Shown here: positions 1 through 7,091 of the stretch, one piece after another
How the letters are laid out: each line of letters opens with the position of its first letter
How positions within the stretch are numbered: position 1 is the first letter of the stretch
Assembly: GCA_003158415.1 (NCBI GenBank)
Contig: PMJA01000342.1
Span: forward strand, 1-8,633
DNA length: 8,633 nucleotides
Origin: Methylobacter sp.
GTDB taxonomy: Bacteria; Pseudomonadota; Gammaproteobacteria; Methylococcales; Methylomonadaceae
Direction of reading: 5' to 3'
Notes under the pieces: generated by a model
What the model was told of the DNA's origin: nothing
Seen by the model: the letters and a program-made list of their open reading frames with translations, nothing else
Database searches by the model: none
Made by a program: the position numbers and the translations under genes

Positions 1-72
1 GACATTCAAATTTTAGCGAAATCGCTACTCCGCTCCTAACCAAATCGCAGGCAGTCGTAATTTTTAATTATC

Positions 73-93
73 CGCTTTTGTATGCCAAAAGCG
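73..93. repeat. Perfect 8-bp inverted repeat, small hairpin
   Basis: CGCTTTTG (73-80) and CAAAAGCG (86-93) are exact reverse complements around a 5-base loop. Neither side is followed by a T-run, so this is not a standard intrinsic terminator. It lies 70 bp past the dnaE stop codon, and its role is unknown. The rest of 1-117 shows no supportable gene. Confidence 0.35.
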
Positions 94-117
94 ACCTGTC
101 AATCATGATCTATACAA

Positions 118-159
118 AAAAGCCATGTAACTGAGTAGGGCGCGTCCTACTCGGCTTTT
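118..159 (-). terminator. Probable intrinsic terminator of dnaE
   Basis: Directly after the dnaE stop codon lies a two-part hairpin. The inner stem is GAGTAGG (133-139) with CCTACTC (146-152) around a 6-base loop. The outer stem is AAAAGCC (118-124) with GGCTTTT (153-159), with an 8-base bulge on one side. Read on the minus strand, the outer arm runs into six consecutive T residues (121-116), as expected for Rho-independent termination. The bulge makes the outer stem less certain. The symmetric A/T flanks could also let it work in both directions. Confidence 0.6.
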
Positions 160-162
160 ACC

Positions 163-3100
163 TTATTTATATCTCATCTCAGCTCCTGCAATCCCGAACA
201 CCGATCTCAAACGCGTAAGCAGCTCATCGGTGGGATGTATGCGCCATTCATCGCCCAGTTGTACAGAGGCCCGTGCATCGGTTGATGTATAACTGATGCT
301 GACGGGACAACTGCCGCCCTTGAAAGGATTTAAGATCTCAGCCAATTGGTCTATTAAATTGACGGATTCCGGCTGGTTTTCCGCCGCATTCCAGGTTAAC
401 TGAAGTCCTCTGGAAAAACTCTCCCGCGCCTGATTTATGTCGTACAGCTTTTCCACCGTTAACCGCAACGCACCGGAAAAATTATCAATCGCCAATCCGC
501 CTTCGGCAATCAACAGGCTGTCACGGGTAAAAATCCCCTTATATTTCTCATAAACGTCGCCGAAAGCGGCGCACTCCAGCCTGCCGGATTTGTCGTCCAG
601 GGTGGCAAAGCCCATGGTTTTCCCGTTTTTGGTTTGACGTGTGCGTACTTCCACCACCAGACCCGCAACCCGCGCTTCCACGCTGCCGCGCGACACCTGC
701 AAAGACGCGATTTTGCCGTGGGTAAAGTGCTTTAACTCCGGTTCGTATTGGTCTATCGGATGCCCGGTTAAAAATAGGCCTAAGGTTAATTTTTCCGCCG
801 CCAAGCGTTCATTGTCAGGCCAAGGTTCAACTGCAATGGCATAAGCGCCTGCAATACCTGTATCTTCGCCCTGCGCCGCTTCCTTGCTGGGCAGCGAGAA
901 CAAATCATTCTGTCCGGTTTGCGCCATTTTTCCATGCTGTTCGGCCACCCGTAACGCGGTGGGCAGTTCCGCCAAATGAGCGGCGCGGTTGTCGCCAAAC
1001 TCATCAAAAGCCCCAGCGCGGATTAACGCTTCCAGCACCCGGCGGTTGAATTTGCGCAAATCGACCCGCTGGCATAAATCATAAAGACCTGAAAACAGGC
1101 CGTTGTCGTCCCGTTCCAGAAGCATATCTTCAATTGCCGCTTGACCTACGCCCTTGACGGCACCCAGGCCGTAAACAATATCGTTGGCGTCGTTAACGGT
1201 AAAACGATAGGCGGATACATTGATAGTGGGCGGTAGAATGGTCAGTTTCATCTGTTTACATTCTTCTATCAATATCACCACTTTGTCGGTGTTATCCATG
1301 TCGGAAGACAGCACCGCCGCCATAAAGGCCGCCGGGTAATGGGCTTTTAGCCACGCGGTTTGATAGGCCACCAGTGCATAGGCGGCGGAATGGCTTTTGT
1401 TAAAACCGTAGCCTGCAAATTTTTCCATTAAATCGAAAACGTATGTGGCTATGCCTTCGTCGACGTGGTTTTGCACGGAACCCGATAAGAATTTGCCGCG
1501 CTCTTTGGCCATTTCTTCAGGTTTCTTTTTGCCCATAGCCCGGCGCAACATATCCGCGCCGCCCAGTGTATAAAGCGCCATTTCCCGCGCAATCTGCATC
1601 ACCTGTTCCTGGTACAAAATAACGCCGTTGGTGGGCTTTAAGATAGGTTCCAGCAGCGGGTGCGCGTATTCCGCTTTGGCGCCGTGTTTGACATTGATGT
1701 AATCATCGACCATGCCTGATTCCAACGGGCCGGGACGAAACAATGCCACCAGTGCGATAATATCGTCGAAGCAGTCCGGTTTGAGCTTTTTGATCAGCTC
1801 CTTCATGCCGCGGGATTCCAACTGGAATACGGCGGTGGTTTGGCCGTTTTTTAACAGTATATAGGAGGTGGCGTCATCGCGTGGGATGGTGGTAATGTCA
1901 ACGGGTGTCTCGCCGTTTTGCTTCTTTTTAGCGTTGATGGTTTGCAACGCCCAATCAATAATGGTTAAGGTGCGCAGTCCTAAAAAGTCGAATTTGACCA
2001 GACCTACCGCTTCCACATCGTCTTTATCAAACTGGGTGACCAGATTGCCGCCGCCTTCTTCGCAATACAGCGGGGTGAAATCCGTCAGTTTGGTCGGCGA
2101 TATAACCACGCCGCCCGCGTGTTTGCCAGCATTTCTGGCCGTGCCTTCCAGCGACAGCGCCATATCGATCAGCGCCCGGACTTCTTCTTCGTTGTCGTAA
2201 AGCTGTTTAAGATCCGGGCTCTCTGCCAGCGCTTTGGTCAGCGTCATGCCGATTTCAAAGGGGATCAGTTTGGCTAACCGGTCTACAAAGCCGTAGGCAA
2301 AGCCCAGCACCCGTCCTACATCGCGAATAACGGCCTTGGCCGCCATCGAACCGTAGGTGATAATCTGGGCGACATGATCCCGACCATAATGGCGTGCGAC
2401 ATAATCGATCACCTCATCGCGCCTGTCCATGCAAAAGTCTATATCGAAGTCGGGCATGGACACCCGTTCTGGATTCAAAAAGCGCTCGAACAGCAAATCA
2501 AATTCAATTGGGTCTAAGTCTGTGATTTTAAGCGCATAAGCGACCAGTGAACCGGCACCTGAACCGCGTCCCGGGCCGACTGGGATAAGATTGTTTTTTG
2601 CCCACTGGATAAAGTCGGCAACAATCATAAAATAACCGGGAAAACCCATCTGGGTGATCATTTTCAACTCAAAATCCAGGCGCTCATCATAAACGCGCCG
2701 GTTTTCCTCATCCGTGCCTTTGCCCACAGGAGGATAGTGCTGCAAGCGTTCTTCCAAGCCTTTTTGGGCTTCATGGGTCATCAGCTCGGCTAAGGTCATG
2801 CCCGCAGGTACGGGGAAATCGGGCAGGAAGTTTTTGCCTAGTGTCAGCGTTAGATTACAGCGCCGGGCAATTTCCACCGTGTTTTCCAAGGCTTCGGGCA
2901 GGTCGGCGAACAACGCCAGCATTTCCTCGGTACTGCGTAAATACTGTTGTTCGGTGTAATCCTTGGGTCGGCGGCTATCGTCCAATACTCTGCCCTGATT
3001 AATGCAGACCCGCACTTCATGGGCGGCAAAATCCTTTTTATGAATAAAGCGCACATCGTTGGTGGCCACCACCGGCAAACCGGTTGCCAACGCCAGTTCA

Positions 3101-3654
3101 ACAGCGGCGGCAATATAACGCTCTTCGTCGGGCTTGCCGACACGCTGTAATTCCAGATAAAAACGTTGCCCGAACACCCCCCCCCAACGCTCTGCCAGAC
3201 GTTTAGCTTCGTCTAAGTTTTCCGCTAACAAAGCTTTGCCTATATCGCCGCTCATGGCGCCCGACAAAGCAATTAAGCCGCCGTGATTGTCTTGTATCCA
3301 TTCTTGCCTAAGCATAGGCATGCCCTGGAACTGTCCTTCCTGATAGGCTTTTGAAATCAACTCGGTCAGTGTGATGTAACCTTCGTGGTTATTGACCAGC
3401 AAGGTTAATCGATAAGGCGAGGCTGGTTCTTCCGAGTTAAAAATCAGCACATCGGCGCCCGCTATCGGCTTGATGCCTAGTCCCTGTGCCGCTTTGTAAA
3501 ACTTGACCAGCGAAAATAGATTGGCGTGATCGGTGACGGCAACGGCCGGCATGTTTAACTCTGCCAAACGTTTAACCAGGGGTTTTATCTTAACGATGCC
3601 ATCGACCAGCGAAAATTCGGTATGTAGTCTTAGGTGGATAAAGGCGGGTTGCAT
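163..3654 (-). CDS. dnaE: DNA polymerase III subunit alpha (DnaE)
   Basis: Catalytic subunit of the replicative polymerase; it extends DNA 5' to 3' inside the Pol III holoenzyme (EC 2.7.7.7). The 1163-residue length matches gammaproteobacterial DnaE. Order: PHP domain (about 5-280, opening HLRLHTEFSLVDG with VTDHANL at 40-46), palm and fingers with PDFDIDF at 401-407 (D404 and D406 are the expected catalytic pair) and KFDFLGL at 554-560 (D556, the third aspartate), helix-hairpin-helix YGLGAVKGVG (828-837), clamp-binding QNDLF (915-919), and an OB fold at about 993-1060. The first His of the usual PHP H-x-H motif is Arg (R9), as in E. coli, so this PHP probably lacks nuclease activity and proofreading would come from a separate epsilon subunit. 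The ATG start fits the conserved N-terminus, but no clear Shine-Dalgarno precedes it. No accA follows within the 162 bp visible downstream. A nine-G tract falls in codons 157-160. Confidence 0.98.
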   Translation of the reverse strand: MQPAFIHLRLHTEFSLVDGIVKIKPLVKRLAELNMPAVAVTDHANLFSLVKFYKAAQGLGIKPIAGADVLIFNSEEPASPYRLTLLVNNHEGYITLTELISKAYQEGQFQGMPMLRQEWIQDNHGGLIALSGAMSGDIGKALLAENLDEAKRLAERWGGVFGQRFYLELQRVGKPDEERYIAAAVELALATGLPVVATNDVRFIHKKDFAAHEVRVCINQGRVLDDSRRPKDYTEQQYLRSTEEMLALFADLPEALENTVEIARRCNLTLTLGKNFLPDFPVPAGMTLAELMTHEAQKGLEERLQHYPPVGKGTDEENRRVYDERLDFELKMITQMGFPGYFMIVADFIQWAKNNLIPVGPGRGSGAGSLVAYALKITDLDPIEFDLLFERFLNPERVSMPDFDIDFCMDRRDEVIDYVARHYGRDHVAQIITYGSMAAKAVIRDVGRVLGFAYGFVDRLAKLIPFEIGMTLTKALAESPDLKQLYDNEEEVRALIDMALSLEGTARNAGKHAGGVVISPTKLTDFTPLYCEEGGGNLVTQFDKDDVEAVGLVKFDFLGLRTLTIIDWALQTINAKKKQNGETPVDITTIPRDDATSYILLKNGQTTAVFQLESRGMKELIKKLKPDCFDDIIALVALFRPGPLESGMVDDYINVKHGAKAEYAHPLLEPILKPTNGVILYQEQVMQIAREMALYTLGGADMLRRAMGKKKPEEMAKERGKFLSGSVQNHVDEGIATYVFDLMEKFAGYGFNKSHSAAYALVAYQTAWLKAHYPAAFMAAVLSSDMDNTDKVVILIEECKQMKLTILPPTINVSAYRFTVNDANDIVYGLGAVKGVGQAAIEDMLLERDDNGLFSGLYDLCQRVDLRKFNRRVLEALIRAGAFDEFGDNRAAHLAELPTALRVAEQHGKMAQTGQNDLFSLPSKEAAQGEDTGIAGAYAIAVEPWPDNERLAAEKLTLGLFLTGHPIDQYEPELKHFTHGKIASLQVSRGSVEARVAGLVVEVRTRQTKNGKTMGFATLDDKSGRLECAAFGDVYEKYKGIFTRDSLLIAEGGLAIDNFSGALRLTVEKLYDINQARESFSRGLQLTWNAAENQPESVNLIDQLAEILNPFKGGSCPVSISYTSTDARASVQLGDEWRIHPTDELLTRLRSVFGIAGAEMRYK

Positions 3655-3687
3655 GGGCGATGTTGAGTTGGAGGGCAGGCGGGGAGG

Positions 3688-3716
3688 ATAACTCGCATAA
3701 AATACTGATCTGTCAA
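3688..3716 (-). promoter_or_regulatory. Candidate sigma-70 promoter for dnaE
   Basis: On the minus strand a perfect -35 hexamer TTGACA (3716-3711) is followed after exactly 17 bases by AGTTAT (3693-3688), a weak -10 matching 3 of 6 consensus positions. Transcription would start near 3681, giving a leader of roughly 27 bases before the dnaE ATG. The -35 box abuts the outer arm of the palindrome at 3716-3773. The perfect -35 and ideal spacing support it; the poor -10 lowers confidence. Confidence 0.4.
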
Positions 3717-3773
3717 AGCCGCCGCAGAGTCACTGATTATTAAGACGGTTAATCTGTGAATCTACGGCGGCTT
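3716..3773. repeat. 58-bp imperfect palindrome between lipoprotein gene and dnaE
   Basis: Paired arms are AAGCCGCCG (3716-3724) with CGGCGGCTT (3765-3773), AGA (3726-3728) with TCT (3761-3763), TCAC (3730-3733) with GTGA (3756-3759), and GATTA (3735-3739) with TAATC (3750-3754), around a 10-base loop. Single mismatches separate the blocks, so 21 of 24 arm positions pair. It lies just after the stop of the lipoprotein gene and could form its terminator. However, the T-rich tail (ATTTTTG) is on the plus-strand side, while the minus-strand side has only a short T-run. It may instead be a dispersed palindromic repeat or a regulatory element at the dnaE promoter. Confidence 0.6.
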
Positions 3774-3788
3774 ATTTTTGCAGGTAGC

Positions 3789-4364
3789 TTAATATAATGC
3801 GCGTTGGAGTAAGCTGGCCGCCGCGCCGCCGTTTTGACCCTGGAAATATTGCAAAACCACCGGTATAAACCGGGCGGTCATTGATGAATTCATGCCCAAG
3901 GATTGGAAAGAACCGGCTAAGGCTACCATGCTGGCGAGATTGTTGCTTTGGTTGCCTAATAAGCCGCCGGCAATGCCTAATAATGCCGATGACTGTGTTG
4001 GCGCGACCGGTTGCGGTGCGGCAGCCAGATATTGACCGATGCCTGGCACACTGTTGCTTAGCGTTGAAAAATCACCCGGATTCAATCGTTGTTGCGCCAG
4101 GGAAAAAATCGATCCTAAACCGCCCAAGGCCTGCGGTTGACTGATACCCAGTTGCCCGGTTAGCGTATTGACCAAACCATCGGCAGTCGCTACACCGGTT
4201 GTGGTTGCCGGTAGTGTGGTTTGGATCTGGGGCGCCGCCGGTAGCTGCTGGGCCGGAATGGCTTGCGGCACAGCCTGGGCGTAAGGTTGCCCTGCAGGCT
4301 GCTGTAAACAGCCGCTGACCAATAAAACGGCACTTACATCGGCAAAACGCATCAAACAATTCAT
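3789..4364 (-). CDS. DUF2780 domain lipoprotein, function unknown
   Basis: A 191-residue protein. The N-terminus has an arginine at 6, a short hydrophobic stretch, and a lipobox V-S-G-C at 16-19, so signal peptidase II should cut before Cys19 and leave a lipid-anchored protein in the periplasm or outer membrane. Residues 20-58 form a Pro/Gln/Ala-rich linker. Residues about 62-190 match my memory of DUF2780 (VcgC/VcgE-like): LVNTLTGQLGISQPQALGGL, then LNPGDFSTLSNSVPGI, a Gly/Leu-rich middle, and the closing FIPVVLQYFQGQNGG followed by ASLLQRAL. The family's biochemical role is not established. The ATG at 4364 is preceded by GGAG with a 10-base spacing. A second ATG at codon 5 would also keep the lipobox. 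The gene points toward dnaE but is separated from it by a palindrome and a candidate promoter, so co-transcription is doubtful. Confidence 0.85.
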   Translation of the reverse strand: MNCLMRFADVSAVLLVSGCLQQPAGQPYAQAVPQAIPAQQLPAAPQIQTTLPATTTGVATADGLVNTLTGQLGISQPQALGGLGSIFSLAQQRLNPGDFSTLSNSVPGIGQYLAAAPQPVAPTQSSALLGIAGGLLGNQSNNLASMVALAGSFQSLGMNSSMTARFIPVVLQYFQGQNGGAAASLLQRALY

Positions 4365-4516
4365 AAAATCAAAACTCCACGTAAAAAATTCTTAAAACGG
4401 GCTAAACCCGATAGCAATACTGAGTTGACCGGTCGTTCAGACCTGTCGAAAAATAAAACCTTAAATCGTCGCCGCCGACACAAGAAAATCCGTAGCGGAA
4501 GTGCTGATTTTAACAG

Positions 4517-4705
4517 GCTGTTGAAAAACTTACCTGCTTAATTAATGCCATTCAAAGAATTCGCGGGGTTCTGAGGCATTTTGCCCGGTAGGCTAGAGTT
4601 GGTCATGTGAGTTTTTAATGACAGGGAGAATTTTGTATTCTCCAAAAGTTGATGTTATTGTAATCATTTTCCCTATTGGGAGCTGTATACTAAAAATTCA
4701 ACAGC
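4517..4705. repeat. Possible MITE-like element or IS-end remnant
   Basis: GCTGTTGAA (4517-4525) and TTCAACAGC (4697-4705) form a perfect 9-bp inverted pair enclosing 189 bp without a gene. The left end in context, CAGGCTGTTGAAAAACT, resembles terminal sequences I associate with bacterial insertion sequences. The region also contains several internal small inverted repeats. A 9-bp pair at this distance could occur by chance in a spacer of this size, and I see no clear target-site duplication, so this is tentative. Confidence 0.22.
4686..4691 (+). promoter_or_regulatory. Candidate -10 box for the epimerase gene
   Basis: TATACT matches the sigma-70 -10 consensus at 5 of 6 positions. It has TG directly upstream but without the spacer base of a classical extended -10. 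No good -35 lies at 16-18 bases; the nearest TTG-containing hexamer, TTGTAA, is 22 bases away. Transcription from here would give a leader of about 100 bases before the ATG at 4803. Confidence 0.28.
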
Positions 4706-4802
4706 GGCCAAAATAACTTGCATAACTCCCTGGAATCCATTGAGAGCCTACTAGGCTTTTACTACGGAGTTGAATTTACGAAAGAATATAAATCAAAGTG
4801 TT

Positions 4803-5855
4803 ATGAAAATATTAGTTACGGGAACAGCTGGATTTATCGGATCTTATATCGCACTGCGCCTCATGGAAAGAGGTGACGAGGTGGTGGGGCTAGACAATAT
4901 AAACGACTATTATGATGTGAAGCTTAAACAGGGTCGTCTCGAAAAAGCGGGCATTCAAACCGATGAACTTGCCTGGTATAAATTTGTGCAAAGCAAGAAG
5001 CATCCCAATTACCGATTCATCCGCATGAATTTGGAAGATAAACAAGCGATACAAATGCTTTTTGCCAATGAAAAGTTTGATAGAGTCTGTCATTTAGCCG
5101 CACAAGCGGGCGTTCGTTATTCGATAGATAACCCGTATGCCTATATTCAAAGTAACATCGATGGTTTTTTGAATATTTTAGAAGCTTGCCGTTGGAACAA
5201 GGTCGAGCATTTAGTCTATGCCAGCTCAAGTAGCATTTATGGCCTAAACGGAAAAGTCCCCTTCTCCGAAAAAGACGGAGTAGCTCACCCGGTAAGTCTT
5301 TATGCTGCCACCAAAAAAAGTAATGAGTTAATGGCCCATTCCTACAGCCAACTCTACAATTTGCCGACTACCGGCTTGCGATTTTTTACTGTTTATGGCC
5401 CCTGGGGCCGACCTGATATGTCGCCATTTCTGTTTGCCGATGCTATTTTAAATGACCAGCCTATCAAAGTGTTTAATAACGGCGACATGTTGCGCGACTT
5501 TACCTATATTGACGACATTGTAGAAGGCGTCATACGCTGCATAGACAAAGCGCCCCTGCCTTTTATGGAATGGGATGCCAAAATGCCCGACCCAGGTTCT
5601 TCCACTGCGCCTTATCGTATTTACAATATAGGCAATTCATCTCCTGTTAAATTGATGGATTTTATACTCGCCATAGAATCGGCTTGCGGTAAAACAGCAG
5701 TGAAAAACTATTTTCCTATGCAACCGGGCGATGTCTATCAGACCAATGCCGACACTTCTGCATTAGAGCGGGATATGGGCTACAAACCGTCTAAAAATCT
5801 TTTTGAAGGTATCAAAGAAACCGTTGAATGGTTTAAAGAATACTATAAGCAATAA
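4803..5855 (+). CDS. NAD-dependent epimerase, UDP-glucuronate 4-epimerase type
   Basis: A 350-residue extended short-chain dehydrogenase/reductase. It is expected to convert UDP-glucuronate to UDP-galacturonate (EC 5.1.3.6) in the cytoplasm for surface polysaccharide synthesis. Visible motifs are the NAD-binding GTAGFIG (7-13), D31-N32 at the end of strand 2, HLAAQAGVRYS (97-107), the SSSSIYG serine cluster (141-147), catalytic Y167-x3-K171 in YAATK, FTVYGPWGRPDM (195-206), and RDFTYIDD (231-238). The HLAAQAGVRYS and YGPWGRPDM signatures favour the UDP-glucuronate epimerase subgroup over GalE, but substrate is inferred from family. The ATG at 4803 was chosen because the Rossmann strand MKILVTG starts there. 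A TTG 33 bases upstream would add 11 unrelated residues and has GGAG immediately against it with no spacing. The gene stands alone on the plus strand and converges with the glycosyltransferase cluster. Confidence 0.93.
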   Translation: MKILVTGTAGFIGSYIALRLMERGDEVVGLDNINDYYDVKLKQGRLEKAGIQTDELAWYKFVQSKKHPNYRFIRMNLEDKQAIQMLFANEKFDRVCHLAAQAGVRYSIDNPYAYIQSNIDGFLNILEACRWNKVEHLVYASSSSIYGLNGKVPFSEKDGVAHPVSLYAATKKSNELMAHSYSQLYNLPTTGLRFFTVYGPWGRPDMSPFLFADAILNDQPIKVFNNGDMLRDFTYIDDIVEGVIRCIDKAPLPFMEWDAKMPDPGSSTAPYRIYNIGNSSPVKLMDFILAIESACGKTAVKNYFPMQPGDVYQTNADTSALERDMGYKPSKNLFEGIKETVEWFKEYYKQ

Positions 5856-5860
5856 AGATC

Positions 5861-5882
5861 TCTTATGAGCACCTCTATAAGA
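5861..5882. terminator. Weak hairpin between convergent genes
   Basis: TCTTAT (5861-5866) and ATAAGA (5877-5882) can pair around a 10-base loop in the 19-bp gap between the epimerase and glycosyltransferase stop codons, reaching into the end of the glycosyltransferase gene. The stem is AT-rich and no T-run follows on either strand, so it would be a weak bidirectional terminator at best. Confidence 0.22.
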
Positions 5883-7065
5883 CCAAGCGTTGAAACTCTT
5901 CGACAAGAATTCTAACCCGGGTATCCCATGAGTTTTCCCGCGCATATTGAATGATTAACGATCTATCCCAAACTGTTTCAAATCCCTGTAATAAAGCCGC
6001 TAATAAAGCCGCTGAGTCGCCGAAAGGCACGACCGTACCCAATTCCGGGGCATTAACAACCTCAATATTACCGCCGACTTCGGTGGTGATAACGGGCAAA
6101 CCACAGGCCATCGCCTCTAAAAAAACATTGGCCCAGCCTTCGTTAGCGGTTGCCAGCACAAATAAATCAGCGGCGGACAAGGGTAATTTTAATTGTTCTG
6201 AAGGGTAGGCGCCCAAAAACCGGACATTTTTTTCAAGCCCCAGTGTCTTGACCTGCTGCTCCAAACGTTCTCTTATATAGCCTTCCGGGCTATCGCCGCC
6301 GACTATCAGATAAATAAGCTCGGGATATTTAGCCGCCAGTGTCGGCAATATTTCGATGACCCGGTGAAAGCCTTTCCGATCCACCAGCGCGCCTACTGAA
6401 ACCAATACTTTCGCATTCTTAGGTATAGCTAACTCTGCTCTTGCAACAGTTTTAGCCAGCGGATAAAACTTGACTACATCAATGCCATTGCCAATCACAC
6501 GGATTTTATCGCTCACTGCACCTAATGAAACAACCAGTTGTTTGAGCGAATCGGATACTGAAAACACACGGGTGGCGTTTTTTAGCGCTGTTAACATCCT
6601 CGCTTTGCGCTCCGGCATTTTAGACAAAGGCACTTCCGTGCCGCGCAAAGTGATAGTCACCGGCATTTTCAGCCAGTGACCCAACAAGGTTGCGGCATAG
6701 CCGTCCGGGTAGGCAAAGTGGGCATCTATGATATTAAATTGTTTGCGGAGTTTAAACAGCGTAGGTAAACTTCCCAAGGCCATAAAAAAGCCATCATAAG
6801 ATTTGAGTAATCCTGGGATGGAAAAAAACCGTGGAAAATAAACTTGTATGCCTTGTTGTTCTTCATAGCGACTGGGCTGCGGCCTAAAATGAGGTCGCCA
6901 GTATCGTATCAGCCCCTGAAAAGGAAACCACGGCACAGGCGAGACGACAACCACCGGAATTTGTTGAGCAACGCGAAACATCCTTTCCCGAATAAACACC
7001 CCGGCATTAGGGCGTTTATTACTGGGGAAAAGGGATGAAAAAACCAGCAATTTGGGTTTTGTCAT
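5875..7065 (-). CDS. Family 4 glycosyltransferase
   Basis: A 396-residue GT-B retaining glycosyltransferase (GT4), expected to move a sugar from a nucleotide-sugar donor to a lipid-linked or growing glycan at the cytoplasmic face of the inner membrane. The N-terminal acceptor domain (1 to about 195) includes the glycine-poor start LLVFSSLFPS, the DAHFAYPDGYAA motif (114-125), and TLRGTE (129-134). The donor domain opens after NGID (183-186) with VGALVDRKG (214-222) and carries the E-x7-E signature, E299 to E307, in EGWANVFLEAMACG, followed by TTEVGGN (317-323). No signal peptide or obvious membrane segment is seen. Sugar donor and acceptor cannot be told. The ATG is not preceded by a recognisable Shine-Dalgarno. 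The gene follows the unknown-protein gene by 26 bp on the same strand, consistent with an operon. A role in exopolysaccharide assembly is inferred from context. Confidence 0.92.
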   Translation of the reverse strand: MTKPKLLVFSSLFPSNKRPNAGVFIRERMFRVAQQIPVVVVSPVPWFPFQGLIRYWRPHFRPQPSRYEEQQGIQVYFPRFFSIPGLLKSYDGFFMALGSLPTLFKLRKQFNIIDAHFAYPDGYAATLLGHWLKMPVTITLRGTEVPLSKMPERKARMLTALKNATRVFSVSDSLKQLVVSLGAVSDKIRVIGNGIDVVKFYPLAKTVARAELAIPKNAKVLVSVGALVDRKGFHRVIEILPTLAAKYPELIYLIVGGDSPEGYIRERLEQQVKTLGLEKNVRFLGAYPSEQLKLPLSAADLFVLATANEGWANVFLEAMACGLPVITTEVGGNIEVVNAPELGTVVPFGDSAALLAALLQGFETVWDRSLIIQYARENSWDTRVRILVEEFQRLVL

Positions 7066-7091
7066 GGTGGATTTCTAAATGTAGGAACGAT

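Larger units (their letters stand above)
4365..4802. other. Gene-free intergenic region with small inverted repeats
   Basis: This 438-bp stretch separates the divergent lipoprotein and epimerase genes and should hold both promoters. No convincing coding frame is present. Visible structures are CGGG/CCCG (4398-4410), followed on the minus strand by TTTT; a 7-bp perfect stem GGAGAAT/ATTCTCC (4625-4643, 5-base loop); AATGCC/GGCATT (4545-4550 and 4577-4582); and AGCCT/AGGCT (4745-4757), followed by TTTT. On the minus strand, TTGCTA and AAGAAT with 18-base spacing (about 4391-4420) is a weak candidate promoter for the lipoprotein gene. A possible transposon-end pair is listed separately. Confidence 0.6.

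Noticed and set aside
73..102. Minus-strand TTGACA (102-97) as a promoter leading out of the window
   Set aside because: No acceptable -10 lies 16-18 bases downstream; the nearest candidates are at 14 or 24 bases.
3..134. 44-codon open stretch on the plus strand at the left edge
   Set aside because: It has no recognisable motif, runs through the hairpin at 73-93 into the dnaE terminator, and could be chance. It cannot be judged without sequence to the left.
146..162. Near-repeat of 15 of 17 bases with 4747-4763
   Set aside because: A match of this quality is expected a few times by chance in a window of this size, and the flanks do not extend it.
1868..2200. 110-codon open frame on the plus strand inside dnaE
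   Set aside because: It lies wholly antisense to the conserved polymerase core of dnaE. Its translation has low-complexity Ser/Pro runs and no recognisable motif. It is a shadow of the coding strand, as are the shorter frames near 641-844, 786-1007, 2850-3143 and 2947-3150.
3881..4144. Open frame antisense to the DUF2780 lipoprotein
   Set aside because: It overlaps a gene with a clear lipobox and family signature, and its own translation shows nothing protein-like.
4770..4802. TTG start adding 11 residues to the epimerase
   Set aside because: GGAG touches the TTG with no spacing, and the extra residues precede the conserved Rossmann start MKILVTG, so the ATG at 4803 is better.
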